From: Microstegium vimineum
Taxonomy: Eukaryota; Streptophyta; Magnoliopsida; Poales; Poaceae
Assembly (NCBI GenBank): GCA_022036555.1
Contig: CM039128.1
Span: 22,708,171 to 22,772,170, forward strand
Reading direction: 5' to 3'
DNA length: 64,000 bases
Position numbers and translations under genes: made by a program. The notes beneath the pieces are model-generated. The model made no database searches and had not been told where the DNA came from. It worked only from the letters and a program-made list of their open reading frames with translations. This document shows positions 34,100-45,188 of this stretch, piece by piece; within the stretch, counting starts at the first letter, position 1, and each line of letters opens with the position of its first letter.

Positions 34100-34675
34100 G
34101 AGCATCTCCAACACCTCCTCAAATCCATTTGGTATTCTTGTTTTTTTAAAAAAAACATGAAAACACCTCCCCAACAACTCCTTAAATCCACTTGGTATTT
34201 TTACCAAATCTTCGCGGTTATTGTTCACTTGCTATCGCCGTAGATAGCCACGACTCGCCGTTGGTTTCATTTTCTTTCCTTTTCTTTCTTTTTTTCCTTT
34301 TTTTTTTGTGTTGCTTTTTCTCCGCGTATAGCTTTTCTTTTCTTTCCTTTTTTTCTTTTCATTTTTCGGTGCTGCCTTTTCTCGACATTGCCGTTCGTTC
34401 CTTTTCTTTCTTTTCTTTTCCTTTTCTTTTTTCGTTGCTGGATTTTCTTCTTTTTATTTTTATTTTTTAAATTTTATTTCTTTCGTATGTTTTTTTCGAG
34501 GCATGAGATGGACCGACGCGCGAGAATCCTCGGTGGACTTTCTTTTTTTTTAATTTTAGCAAGTTGTAATATTAAATTATTGGAGAGAGTGCTTTTTTCA
34601 TTTGCTAAATATTTTAGCAACTTGCTAAACACCATGATTTGGCAAGTCAATTTTAAAGAGTTGTTGGAGATGCTC
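34100..34675. mobile_element. PIF/Harbinger-type MITE, 576 bp
   Basis: Inverted ends GAGCATCTCCAAC and GTTGGAGATGCTC are flanked by TTA on both sides (34097-34099 and 34676-34678). Near the left end, about 45 bp ('caacacctcctcaaatcca..ttggtatt') is repeated in a second degenerate copy. 34255-34500 is a T/C-rich run, which explains the long Phe/Ser-rich chance frame on the plus strand. No transposase is present. Confidence 0.88.
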
Positions 34676-34712
34676 TTATATTATAAGTATACTATATATA
34701 GATATCGTTATG

Positions 34713-34912
34713 GCACTCACAATGGAGACTATCATAGAGTCTAAACCTATTTATTACCTCGAATCTTATGGACTTGGAGTCTAAATAAGACTTGGAGTCT
34801 TGATTTTTCACCCTCTCTCTTCAATAAATATACTGCCACATCAGTAAAATATCATAACTAAGTCATAATAAATAGTCTTGGAATCTATGATAGAGTATTG
34901 CATTGTGAGAGC
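34713..34912. mobile_element. Small inverted-repeat MITE, about 200 bp
   Basis: The left end GCACTCACAATGGAGAC with 'tatcatagagtc' pairs with the right end, whose complement reads GCTCTCACAATGCAATAC with 'tatcatagattc'; pairing extends about 55 bp with mismatches. The interior is AT-rich with three 'cttggagtct'-like repeats. No clear target duplication was seen, so the superfamily is unassigned. Confidence 0.65.
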
Positions 34913-35007
34913 ATTTGATGGTTTTTGCTGGAACAATTATTGAACTCGATGAAGGGCTTCTCGCCTTCTCTAGTGGAAAGAAGGGCTACAGTGGACTATT
35001 CTATTTT

Positions 35008-36099
35008 GGGGCTATTGCGTTTATACCCTTACTTTGAACCCCAATTGTGATTTTACCCTCGCTTTTCACCTTGTTGCATTTTTACCCTCGTTTTGTAAAA
35101 ACGAACACTCAGTCTACCCCTACTCTGTTAACAGCAGCTAACGTCGTTAAAAGGGTTTGCCAAGGACAACTTTGCCCACCACACAACAGCCCCGCTGACC
35201 GTCCGGCCGGACACCCCTCCCGGCTGCTCCTCCACCAGCCGCTCTCGCCCGTGTTGCGCGAGGGCGCAAGCCATGTCGCCCAGCACCGGCTTGGCCGCGC
35301 CGCGAGGAGCCCCTCCGCGACGCCCAGCCGCGGCGCCGTCCGCGCCGAACAGCCGCCGGAGCCGCGCTGCGCCGAATAGTCGTTGTCCGCCCGTGCTACC
35401 CAAGCGCGCAAGCCGCGTCACCCAGCACCAGCCTGGCCGCACCGCGAGAGGCACCTCCACGCTGCCCAGCAGCTGCGCCGTCCACGCCAAACAGCTGCCG
35501 GAGCCGCGCTGACCAGCCGCCGCCGAAGCCGCCGGAGCCGCGCCAAACAGCCGCCGTCCGCCTGTCCTACCCGAGCGCGCAAACCGCGTCGCCCAGCACT
35601 AGCCTGGCTGCGCCGCGAGGAGCCCCTCCGCGCCGCCCAGCCGCCGGAGCCGCGCTGCGCCGAACAGCCGTCGTCCGCCCGTGCTACCCGAGCGCGCAAG
35701 CCGCGTCGCCCAGCACCAGCCTGGCCGCGCCACGAGGGGCCCCTCTGCGCCGCCTGGCCGCGGCGCCGTCCGCGCCAAACAGCTCCCGGAGCTGCGCCGA
35801 CCAGCCACCGCGGAAGCCGCACCGACCAGCCGCTGCCCGCCCGCGACCTGAGTCCCTCCGCGAGAAAAAAAGATGACGTGTCAGGGGTGAGTGGAGGAGT
35901 ATTTTTGTCCTAGATACTTCCAAGTCTGTCTTTTTCTTTTTTTTCTTAATTCTTTTTTACATAAACATCTAACAGAGTTAGAAAGAGGGGTGAACTGAGT
36001 GTTCATTTTTACAAAACGAGGGTAAAAATACAACAAGGCGAAAAGCGAGGGTAAAATCACAATTGGAGTTCAATGTAAGGGTATAAACACAATAGCCCC
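35008..36099. mobile_element. Mutator-like element, non-autonomous, 1092 bp
   Basis: A perfect 9-bp direct repeat TTCTATTTT flanks it (34999-35007 and 36100-36108). Both ends start GGGGCTATTG and stay inverted-complementary for about 115 bp with few mismatches ('tttatacccttac', 'tgattttaccctcgctttt', 'accctcgttttgtaaaaa'). Nine-bp duplications with long inverted ends define Mutator-like elements. The interior, about 35150-35870, is very GC-rich and made of irregular repeats. It has open frames on both strands (longest 35383-35913, Arg/Pro/Ala-rich) but no transposase or recognised domain. It may be a Pack-MULE that captured a GC-rich fragment, which cannot be shown here. Confidence 0.9.
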
Positions 36100-36126
36100 T
36101 TCTATTTTTGTTGACGTCGTTGTCTC

Positions 36127-36261
36127 CCTCTTGATATTCCTTAGAGCATCTGCACCAGTACTATTCAAATCAAACTATCTAATCTAAGGAATATCAAGAG
36201 GTGGCTGCTCAAACACTGCTTAAAATTGAGCATCTGCAATTATATTGTTTGAGCAGCCACC
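36127..36261. repeat. Two overlapping hairpins
   Basis: CCTCTTGATATTCCTTAGA (36127-36145) is perfectly complementary to 36183-36201. GGTGGCTGCTCAAAC (36200-36214) is perfectly complementary to 36247-36261. The two stems share the GG at 36200-36201. Both loops contain GAGCATCTGCA-like sequence (36144-36154 and 36228-36238), which resembles MITE ends, so this may be what remains of MITEs inserted in each other. Confidence 0.7.
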
Positions 36262-36297
36262 TATTTTTATATTACTCATTTTTAGCCTTTATATAAT

Positions 36298-37715
36298 TGC
36301 GCACAGATTATACCGATGTAGCACTTCACCGGGAGTATTCCAGGTATCGTATTTTCCTCAGGGAACGATAGTGATCTAACTAGGATTAAAGATATGTCCT
36401 ATGATGGATCAAGGGAGATTATGATAACTGGGTTGAGAGGTTCAAGAAAGCACAGATGTCTAACAAGGGATATCTGGTTATACTGGCCTTATCGGCCCTT
36501 CTCTTGCAGGAGGCGACGGGATAGATCAGAAAGAGGGCAAAACTCTAACCGGACCGCGCCGTCACGTTGTATTGAAGCCTTACCTTTTAAGAATTATCTT
36601 ACACACGTGGTGGAATACAAAGACTAGATAGAGCTATCACTTTCTACTAGCATGCACAAACAATCCATGCGATAAGAGGTTTACAAAGGCAAGATTAAGC
36701 TTAGAGCAAACCGATAATTAAGCGTGAAAAGTTGTATAACAGCTAAACTAGATTTAGAACACTGAATACTATAAGAACTCAGAAGAAGTCACTTACAAGT
36801 GCTAAACTTACAAGAGACTTGCATCTGCTGAGGAAGAACTGTGGAGAAGATTCCCGACAGACCCGGGGCTTTTTCTAGAAGGCTCCTCACTCTCCTCCAA
36901 CTATCATAACACTACTGAAGAGCTCCGCAAAGAGGCTAGAGAGTAGTTTCTCCAGTGAGGCATGAATGAGAAGGGAGCTCTAGGGGCCTATTTATAGCTA
37001 GAGATGGAGTAGGGGCTACTCCAGTGCCACGTCAGCGATCCGCATCACCTTCATCAAGCACCGTTGGATCCAACCGACTTAGAAACCGACCAAGGCATGG
37101 ATGGTGATGATTTCCATCATGTGGGGAGTGAGTGAGGCGGTTGAGGGGGTGAAACCGCCATAGGGGTGGTTCGACCGAACCCCGTACTGGCCTATGGGCC
37201 CTCCTAAACCTTCTAGAAGATGTCCCATTGATCAGAGGCTAAGTGGGGTCCTGGTGGGCCCCACCTATGGTTCGGCCGAACCCCATGTGGGGTCTGTGGG
37301 CCACCTCTGCCTCCTGGACACTGGTCCCACCTGTCATATGCCTTGGATGTTGGTTCTGAGTTGAGTTGTCACGTTAATCTTCTTGATGTGGGCCTATGGA
37401 TCCTTGTGCTGTGAATCTAGACCATTGAGAGGTGAATACACATGGATCCAAGGGTAAAGAGTATTCTTGAGGGTGTTACATGGATCATGGGGGCTAAGGA
37501 TGCCAAGTGGGTCCATAGGGTGGTCGGCCGACCCGCTAAGTGGGCCCACTGGCTCCCAAAAGACCCCATTTGTCATTACCTGCATCAAATAGTCAAGGGA
37601 CATGTGGAACCAGTTATTTGGCACAATATGATCAGGTTATGTTTGTTTTCCTTTCAGAATGAGGATGTTGACAGTATTTTGATGGTGACAAAATAACTCT
37701 TAATTACCGTCAACA
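36298..37715 (-). repeat. Athila 3' LTR, about 1418 bp
   Basis: The minus strand begins TGTTGACGG at 37715 beside a polypurine tract. The other end is probably at 36298 (minus-strand end CTGTGCGCA) but has no second copy for comparison. It contains palindromes GGTTCGACCGAACC (37168-37181), GGTTCGGCCGAACC (37269-37282) and GGTCGGCCGACC (37522-37533). The open frames inside it show no known domain. Confidence 0.7.
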
Positions 37716-37727
37716 AGATCCCCCATA
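37716..37727 (-). other. Athila polypurine tract
   Basis: The minus strand reads AGTATGGGGGATCT directly before the LTR start. Confidence 0.7.
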
Positions 37728-39463
37728 CTTACCTCTTTGCTCGTCCTCGAGTAAAGGTTAAAATATAACAAGATCATGTTATTGAAAGTATAAAGCAAGC
37801 TTATAGATTCATTCAAGACATTTTGTCATACCAATGGGATATGTGGTATTGGCTAACATATATCCTTGATAAGTTGAGAAATGGAACAGATCTTCGAGGC
37901 AAAGTCATCTTACCAAATCATATTTTAGCACTTGGAGTTTTTAATAAATTTTTCAAAAGAAATCTCATAAGTCATCTTACTCCTCTTATAGCACTCTAAG
38001 TCACTCAAGGTGTATGATTCCTTACCAAGGCATAAAGAGTTTGCCTTTTTTTGTATCTTCCTACTTCTAAAGTCAAAACAAGGATCCAAAGAGAAGAATG
38101 TCATAATCCTAGATCCAGATGTGCATGTGTGTGTACAAAGGTATTGGTCTAACATGTACTCTTTAGCTATGTATATGATCTCTCTAACTTTAAGATTACT
38201 TGAGACATGGCTATCATGATAAGATTTGTTTTTAGAATTGAAGAGCTTTGCTCATCATCATTTTTCATTTATGATAGCCATATCTCTTTTTGGAAGAATA
38301 TAGGGAGAGATCATAACATTTATTTCAAGAGTATTTATTGGATGATCATGGATCATGTAAATGAAAGGCATGTTTTGCGTACTTCCAGTGTAGAAGTAGC
38401 AGAAATATGTGGCGTGCGTGTGATCTTGATCTTTGAACTATGACATAATTCTCAACAAGGGTCACAAGGTTTGACAAAACTCAAAGCAAATACAAGACGC
38501 ATTTGAGGTAGGTTTTGAACTTGCATAAATGTTTATGACTTTGGTAGGGTTTTTCTTACTATAGAGGAGTAGTGACACTATGGTTTTATGACATTTTCAA
38601 AAATTAATCTCCAAGAACTTTAACTAGAAAGGGTATGAATCATGAGCCGAGACTATATCACATTAATCAACAACTTAGTCCATATGATCTTCCTATCAAA
38701 GTGTTCTTCCCACTAGTATAAGCAAAAAGCAAGAATTTTTCTTTATGATGCTTTTTCCCTTTAAAATGTCATAGATCATGTCACTTTTTCAAAATTTTAA
38801 TTTTTGGATGTGATCTTCTTGTTTTATTCAATATTAAAAGGGAATTTAAACTAAGTGATAAGTTTCATGAAGAAATTATTTTTATTTCATTTTTATTCTT
38901 GAAGGGAAAGTGAATAAACAAATGAAAAAGTATAGAGAAAAGGGGAGAGACGTGGTAAACTAGTCAGATTTGACGTTTCAATTTCAAAGGATGCTGGCTG
39001 GTGGGTCCAGGCCCTAGAAGCACGTTTGGCTGAACTTCTTTGGAGCCGTTTGACCACTTCGAACTCTGCATTTGGATCCCTTACCTCTGAATGTTGATGT
39101 ACTCTGAACTTTCTGAATTTTGGCCTCCAACATGGTTCGGCTGAACCACAAAAGTGGCCGTTTTGGTCCAATTTTTTTCTGGTACGTGTCATGGATGTGC
39201 TCAGCATGATTCAGTGATCCTTTTGGTGTTTTGACAAGTTGGAGTGTCTACCGACCTCCCCCATACTTGTTTCGGAGCATGTTAAATTCAGTGACAGAGA
39301 AGACATCAAATGAAGGGGTTCTGCTGGGCAAAAATACTAGCAGAACCAAATATTTTTCATTCAATTCAAATTCTTATAGGCACACGTTACATTGATGAGA
39401 GGGAAATGAACAAAATAATTGGAAAATAAACCTAAGTGCCTATCTTATTTGTGGACTAGTGAT
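37728..39463. other. Athila 3' untranslated region
   Basis: About 1.7 kb between the polypurine tract and the post-pol ORF with no credible coding sequence. One more palindrome copy, GGTTCGGCTGAACC, is at 39134-39147. Confidence 0.6.
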
Positions 39464-40236
39464 CTATGGAGATGGAGGGTCAAAGAGATCCTCTCTCTCG
39501 ATGGCTTGGGCAAGACACTTGATCTTCGCATTGGTGCTAATGCGAAGAGACTTGAAATTATCCTCTAGATCAAGACGTGCCATCCTCTCCTCTCCTGCAC
39601 GCTCTGCTAATTTGGTATTATTTTCTCTAATCCTAGCCACTACGCGAAGCAACTTATCCATATCACTCTCTTCATCTTCGTCCTCGAACTGTCCTGGAGG
39701 GCCAGAGATGGATGGCGTCTTGCTAGTCCACCGGATGGACTTGCGAGACTCCTCCGTCTCAAGCGATCTACGCAACCCCTCCTCTCCTCGGAGGTGAGAG
39801 GAGGGATGAGCACCTTGCCTCTCCCTGGTCCTCCTTGAGCCTGCTGAATCCGCATCCCTGGCGGTGTTGATGGCGAGTATGAGTGGGTGTAACCCGTACT
39901 TGTGTCGCCGTCGGTGGAGGAGATGGGCGTCTTCTTCATCCCAATTTGACCGGTTGTCGGCCTTTTGGGCATCACCGGTCGCGCAGCGGGCTTGTTGAGG
40001 TTGCGGCGCGGAGACATCGACCGATCGATGGTCCGCATCCACTCCGAGCTCCACTGCCCGGTCGACCGAACCCCTAGAGGGGTGGTTGGCAGCACGGGCG
40101 GCGGTGCCATGGCCAGAGGTGCCACCTCGAGGACCTCGACGATCATGGCATCGGAGTTGATGAGGTCTCGGGTCTTGGAGGGACTTCTGTCACTAGGAAC
40201 GAGTGGCAACTTGCCATTGTTGCGTGGTGGAGCCAT
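39464..40236 (-). pseudogene. Athila post-pol ORF, function unknown
   Basis: Starting at ATG 40236 ('MAPPRNNGKLPLVPSD') the minus frame is Pro/Ser/Arg-rich ('SMSPRRNLNKPAARPV', 'STDGDTSTGYTHSYSP'). Near 39780 the meaningful frame shifts by one and continues 'LRRSLETEESRKS', an acidic patch 'FEDEDEESDMDKLL', then a probable coiled coil 'LEDNFKSLRISTNAKIK', ending 'LFDPPSP' at 39464. Athila elements are known to carry an additional, sometimes envelope-like, ORF here. No signal peptide or membrane segment is visible, so envelope function is not supported for this copy. Confidence 0.6.
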
Positions 40237-40678
40237 GGGGGTGATCAAGGAGGTGTGGAGGATTGCAAAGGGTGATGGTGGTGCTGCTGGTTGTGAAAGA
40301 AAACAAGGTGGAAGGAGGAAGAAGGAGAAGAAACAACGTTCAGGGCCTTCGTTTTCGCTCGGATCACGATGAAAACCGAAGGGGAGCGTTGGCCCGATGC
40401 TCCTGCACGACTGGGCATTTGAACGAGTTTGAACCACGTTCGGCCGAACGCTTTTTGAAAGTTTTTGAACAACAGCGCCAGGTTTCGAACTTGTTCGGGT
40501 CAGGTGAGTCGGCTCGTGAAGTTTCGGGCTATTTGGCCCAAACATAGGTTCGACCGATCCACTAAAGTGGCCAAATGGGCCGACCTTTCACGAGGGGGGA
40601 GTCAAGGCTAAGTCTAGGCCATTTCTAAGGTCTTTTTCAAAATTTGAACAAAAAAGTTAAAACATGTAGATTTTAGTT

Positions 40679-41473
40679 CTAATTGGGATTAAGAACAAAA
40701 TCTATCATATCAATTTCTTGTTCAGGAATTTCATTCTCATAGAAAATTTTAAGACGTTGGCCATTTACCTTGAAGATTTTGCCATCGTTGTCCTGGAGTG
40801 TGATTGCTCCATGAGTCACGACGTTGACGACGAGGTATGGCCCTTCCCATTTGCTTTTCAGTTTTCCGTGACCAAAGAGATTGAATCTTGAGTTGAATAG
40901 CAAGACTTTGTCTACTGGGTTGAATTCCCTGACTTTGATCCTCTTGTCATGCCATTTATTGGTTCTATCCTTGTATATCCTGGCATTATGGTATGCTTTA
41001 TCACTCCATTCTTCCAATTCAGAGATTTGCATCTTCCTGAATTTTCCAGCAACTGGCAGATCCATGTTCCATTTCTTTGAACTCTAATTCCGCAGGCAAG
41101 TGACATGTCTTCCCATATAAAAGTTGGTATGGTGTCATAACAATTGGAGTCTTGTATGCGGTCCGATATGCCCAAAGTACCTCTGGTAGCTTGTTGTTCC
41201 AAGCCATACCCATCTCTTCAACAGTCTTTTGCAGAATGTTGTTGATTTGTTTGTTGGATGTTTCTACTTAACCACTTGTTTGAGGATGGTATGGAGTTGC
41301 AACATTGTGTCGGATCCCTTGATTGGTGAGGAACTGGTGGAAGCCTTTGTCAATGAAGTGAGATCCCCTGTCACTTATGACTAACTTTGGGGTTCCAAAT
41401 CTAGGGAATATCACTTCATGGAACATTCTCTTTGAATTCGCTGCATCAGCTTTGCGGCAGGGTAATGCTTCTA
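40679..41473 (-). pseudogene. Athila integrase, C-terminal half
   Basis: Directly left of element D the minus strand continues the integrase core ('VISDRGSHFIDKGF', 'YHPQTSG' then a TAA at about 41268 and 'VETSNKQI', which has the catalytic Glu). 'LWAYRTAYKTPIVMTPYQL' and the C-terminal domain ('KVREFNPVDKVLLFNSRF', 'KWEGPYLVV') follow. A frameshift lies near 41050. The end at 40679 leaves a complete C-terminus ('DMIDFVLNPN'). Confidence 0.82.
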
Positions 41474-44400
41474 TGTCACACCCGGTTTTAAGAACAAAAC
41501 CAGATATACCCTATATGTGAGCCCAGGAAGTCAAATCTCACATATAGTCACAGAACAAGGTAATATCAAAAGACAATACTTAAATACATAACATATAAGG
41601 TCAAAGAAATAACCTTAAGAGAGCAAACAACGGTAAGACACTCCGAACTTCAGGTGAAGACTCCACTCCACAGGGACCAACTGACTGGTTGATCACAAGC
41701 CTAACTGCTCGAGACTCTTGCAATCTGGTACCCATCCGGGATTTTTATCCAAATATTGAAAAGAATAAACAAGCGTAAGTACTTTCGTACTCAACAAATA
41801 TTCATGGGGTTCATGAGGCTCAAAAAGGTATGACACTGATTTTACTGCATGAGCTTTTAAGTTATCTCAATTTTAGCATTATAGTACATCAATGTTATCA
41901 ATAGCCCAATAACCATATGATCAAGTGAACAAGATGTAATGCTTATATGAACAAGTAACAATAATAAATCACAGATAACAACTGATGAGCCATGACATAA
42001 GGACATCACACAGTAAGGAGCCCAAGCAACTCTTGACCGTGAGCACGGCTATCATGATAGTTTTTAACTCTGCGCAGAGGCGCACATCTTTACCCATAAG
42101 TCGTGAATTGCCCTTTCGCCCAAGGTAGCTAGTCTCTTTAACCCACTTCCAAGGTAGGCCGGTAGGGTTCACTACGAGACCATTCACAGGTTCCACTAAT
42201 AGGTAACAACCCGCTACAAGTTCCCTTAACAAGATCGTAAGAAACTCCCCTCCCAGAAGTCACCGCAGTGCACCTTCTGGTAGACCGAGCCCCCACTTTC
42301 TCAGAGCCCTTCTTGCGCCCTCTCAGGTAAGTTGCCACAGACTAGCAAAAGCCTAATACTGAGTCAAGCCAGAGCCCATTAGCTTATGGTAGTACTATTT
42401 TCTCGGGGTAATCTCTTACAGAAATATCCCTATGAGTAAGAACACAGGTGTGAGTTCCTGATGTTCCACCTATAGTCCACGTTGCTAAAAAGTCATCTTT
42501 TATTGTCATTTCATATATCATTAATCAAGTTTACATGATCATAGTTATTCTTAAAGAGCACTAGCTTGATCTACCCAAATGCATAAATTCCCAGGGTGAC
42601 AAGGTATAAGGTACAATACTAGGATAACCTTATAGGGTAACAAGGAAACTCATGCATATGATTAATGAGTGATTATCATGAATAGGACAATAAGGATAAT
42701 CCCATGTAATACTTGCCTTAAAACATATCCTTTCTTCAAAGATCAACGTCTTCAAAGATTAACTTCTTCAAAAGATCTTCTGAAACACCAACTTCTTGAT
42801 CTCCAACGTAACACTCACCGATTGGACAAAATCACAAACACCACTCAAACACCTGACCAAACATAGCATACATACGTATCTATTTAGAACAATACACCAA
42901 TCAATGAAAAAGGATTTAAAAAGAGATCTACGCAACTCTACGGTCACACAGACGCGAATAACACACTAATCGGAGCTACGATTAGAAAGATACATCTACC
43001 GAAAGGCTTGCTTTTATAAAAGAGAACTACGAGCTTTATTAGTTTTACTATATAAAAGAATGTATAGGGTATTTCAGAGAAACACCCAGGTTAGATTAAT
43101 TCAAAGTTATATTTGGATTTGGAAACAAAAGTAGATCTAATCATTATTTTATGTATAAAGCAAGTTACATAGTGGTTAATCAAATTAGGATTTGAACCCA
43201 TGAAAATACAGAGCTATTAACATGGTATTAAAGATCACTAATGAAAAGGTTATGCCGATACGGAAGCCAACGCAACTTGAACGGAAAAAAACGGATTTGA
43301 AACGGAGAAGATACGATTTAAACAAAATTTAGAGATTAAACTTGGAATTTAAAAAGGCATTAAATAAATATTTATTTTTAAAGTTTCAAAACAGATTGAA
43401 ATCCGAATCTAACGCAACTAGAATGGATGAAATCCGATTTGAAACGCATCTTTTATAAACATTTGAAAAAGGATGGCAGATCTGTAATTAAGAGAAAGCG
43501 TATTTCGACTGAACAGAAAGGAGTTTTGGCTTTCCGAAAAGAGAAGGCGTAAACGCGTGAGGCGCCAAGGAGACTGCTGTGCGGGGTCGGCTGCTTGCCA
43601 CATGGCAGCACGGGACAGGGCGGTTGCATGGGAGCAGCGTGGACCGCGTGCGGGGTCTGGTCCACCGGTTCACCGTGGACCGAAGCACTTACCCCTTCGG
43701 GGTTCTAATCTGGACCATTGATCTCGCGATCGATGGCCCAGAACAGAAGGGGAGAAAGAGAGAGGGAGGCAGGGTCGCCGGGGCGGTGCTCCCACGGTGG
43801 CGCGCCATGGCCGGAGGGCGAGAGCTCGCCGGCGTTCTCGGAAACGGGGCACAGGCCACTATTCGGCACGGGAAAGGCATAGGGAGGTAGCGGAGGAGAT
43901 GGCGAATGCGTCTTTGGCATCGGTTGAAGCTGAGAGGGGTCCAGAGGAGCGGTCCACGTGCAAAGGCGGCACGACGGCTCTGGCGAGCGTATGCATGGGT
44001 GCAGAGAGCGAGAGTGACCAGGAGAAGGGCACCGGGAGAACGAGGGGGACGACGCAGGCTCGATTGCAGTATCGGTTGAACCGATTCCATCACGGAGACT
44101 ATGGCGCGCGTGATGGGGCGGCACGGGATGCACGGCGGATGCAGAGAGAAGCCACGCGGGTGAACCAGAGGGAGAAGAGAGGGAGAGCGAGTCCCTTGGA
44201 CTATCCTTACCAAAACCCAAAGCTCGAAGGAGAGCTTGGAGCGGTGGAACGGCTCGGCAACCGCGGGGCGACGGCGGCAGTGTTCTATGGCGGCGGCGGC
44301 GTTCTGGGGCTTGAGGAGCGCGGCTAGGGCTCGGGACAGGGGCGGCGGCGTCGGGGCTCGGTATAAATAGCCCCCGCGGTGGTCCAAGGATGGTAGGGAG

Positions 44401-45053
44401 GGAATCAGGGCCGGATTTCGCGCTCGGCAGAGAAAGGATGTCGCCGACGCAGAGAAAGGAAAGGAGAGGGAGGAGGAAGAAGGAAGGTGGGGGAAGAGAC
44501 CGATAGGTGGGGTCAGCTTGTCAGCGAGGTAAGGGCGGGTGAGTGGAGCGGGCTGAGGCGGGGTGCTCCTGCTTTTTCACTGGGTCGGTCGGCTGGGCCG
44601 GGGACTAGCCCACGCGGGAAGGGGAGAGAGGGGGAGGGAGCCGGCCTACTTGGACCTCTCGGGCCAGAAGAGTGAAGGGGAGAGTGGGGAGGTGGAACAG
44701 GCCTATGGGCCAGATAGGGATGGGGGAGTGTTTTCCATTTTTCCTATTTTGTTTTTCTTTTCTTTTCTTTTATTTGAAAGCTATTTCCAAAACCTTTTTA
44801 TTCTCTTAATCCAAAGCTCTTTTCAAAACATTTTCAAAACCAACTTGAAATTCATTTTTGAAGCCTCATTTGAATGCCAAACCATACAAATAACAAATGC
44901 AAGGGCATGTATGCTCAAACATGTATCTAACCCTAGGGTTACTTTTAACTTTATTAAAATGTTTTATTTTTCCTATATTCTTATGAGCACAAAAAATTCA
45001 CAAGTAAATCCTTTATTACTATTTTTCCAGAAAGCCAAATTTAGGGTGTTACA
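41474..45053 (-). repeat. Element D 3' LTR, 3580 bp
   Basis: The plus strand starts TGTCACACCC and ends GGGTGTTACA. A GC-rich core lies at about 43550-44720, flanked by AT-rich arms. A canonical TATAAATAG occurs on the plus strand at 44362-44370, that is, antisense to the element. The reading frames in the core (such as 43797-44327) are Arg/Gly-rich and lack a known domain. They are not conserved in length in the other LTR copy, so I do not call them genes. Confidence 0.92.
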
Positions 45054-45090
45054 ATTCTACCCCCCTTAAGATAAATCTCGTCCCGAGATT
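45054..45090 (-). other. Element D polypurine tract and palindrome
   Basis: On the minus strand AAGGGGGGTAGAAT precedes the LTR start TGTAACACCC. Beside it, AATCTCGTCCCGAGATT (45074-45090) is the palindrome also found in element B. Confidence 0.85.
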
Positions 45091-45188
45091 CGGAAGATGA
45101 TGATAAAGAGATAAAGATATTCTTCGAGATACAAAGATCATAACTATTCTTGGAAACAAAACTTTGATCTAGGAAACACAACTGAGCT

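Noticed and set aside
34192..34744. Phe/Ser-rich frames resembling membrane segments
   Set aside because: They come from the T/C-rich tract of the MITE and are not real membrane proteins.
35383..35913. 176-codon Arg/Pro/Ala-rich frame as a captured gene
   Set aside because: The GC-rich repeat gives open frames in several registers on both strands; gene capture cannot be shown without a donor.
43689..44387. 232- and 171-codon minus frames and plus frames in the element D LTR
   Set aside because: They are not kept with the same length in the partner LTR at 50551-51303 and have no known domain.
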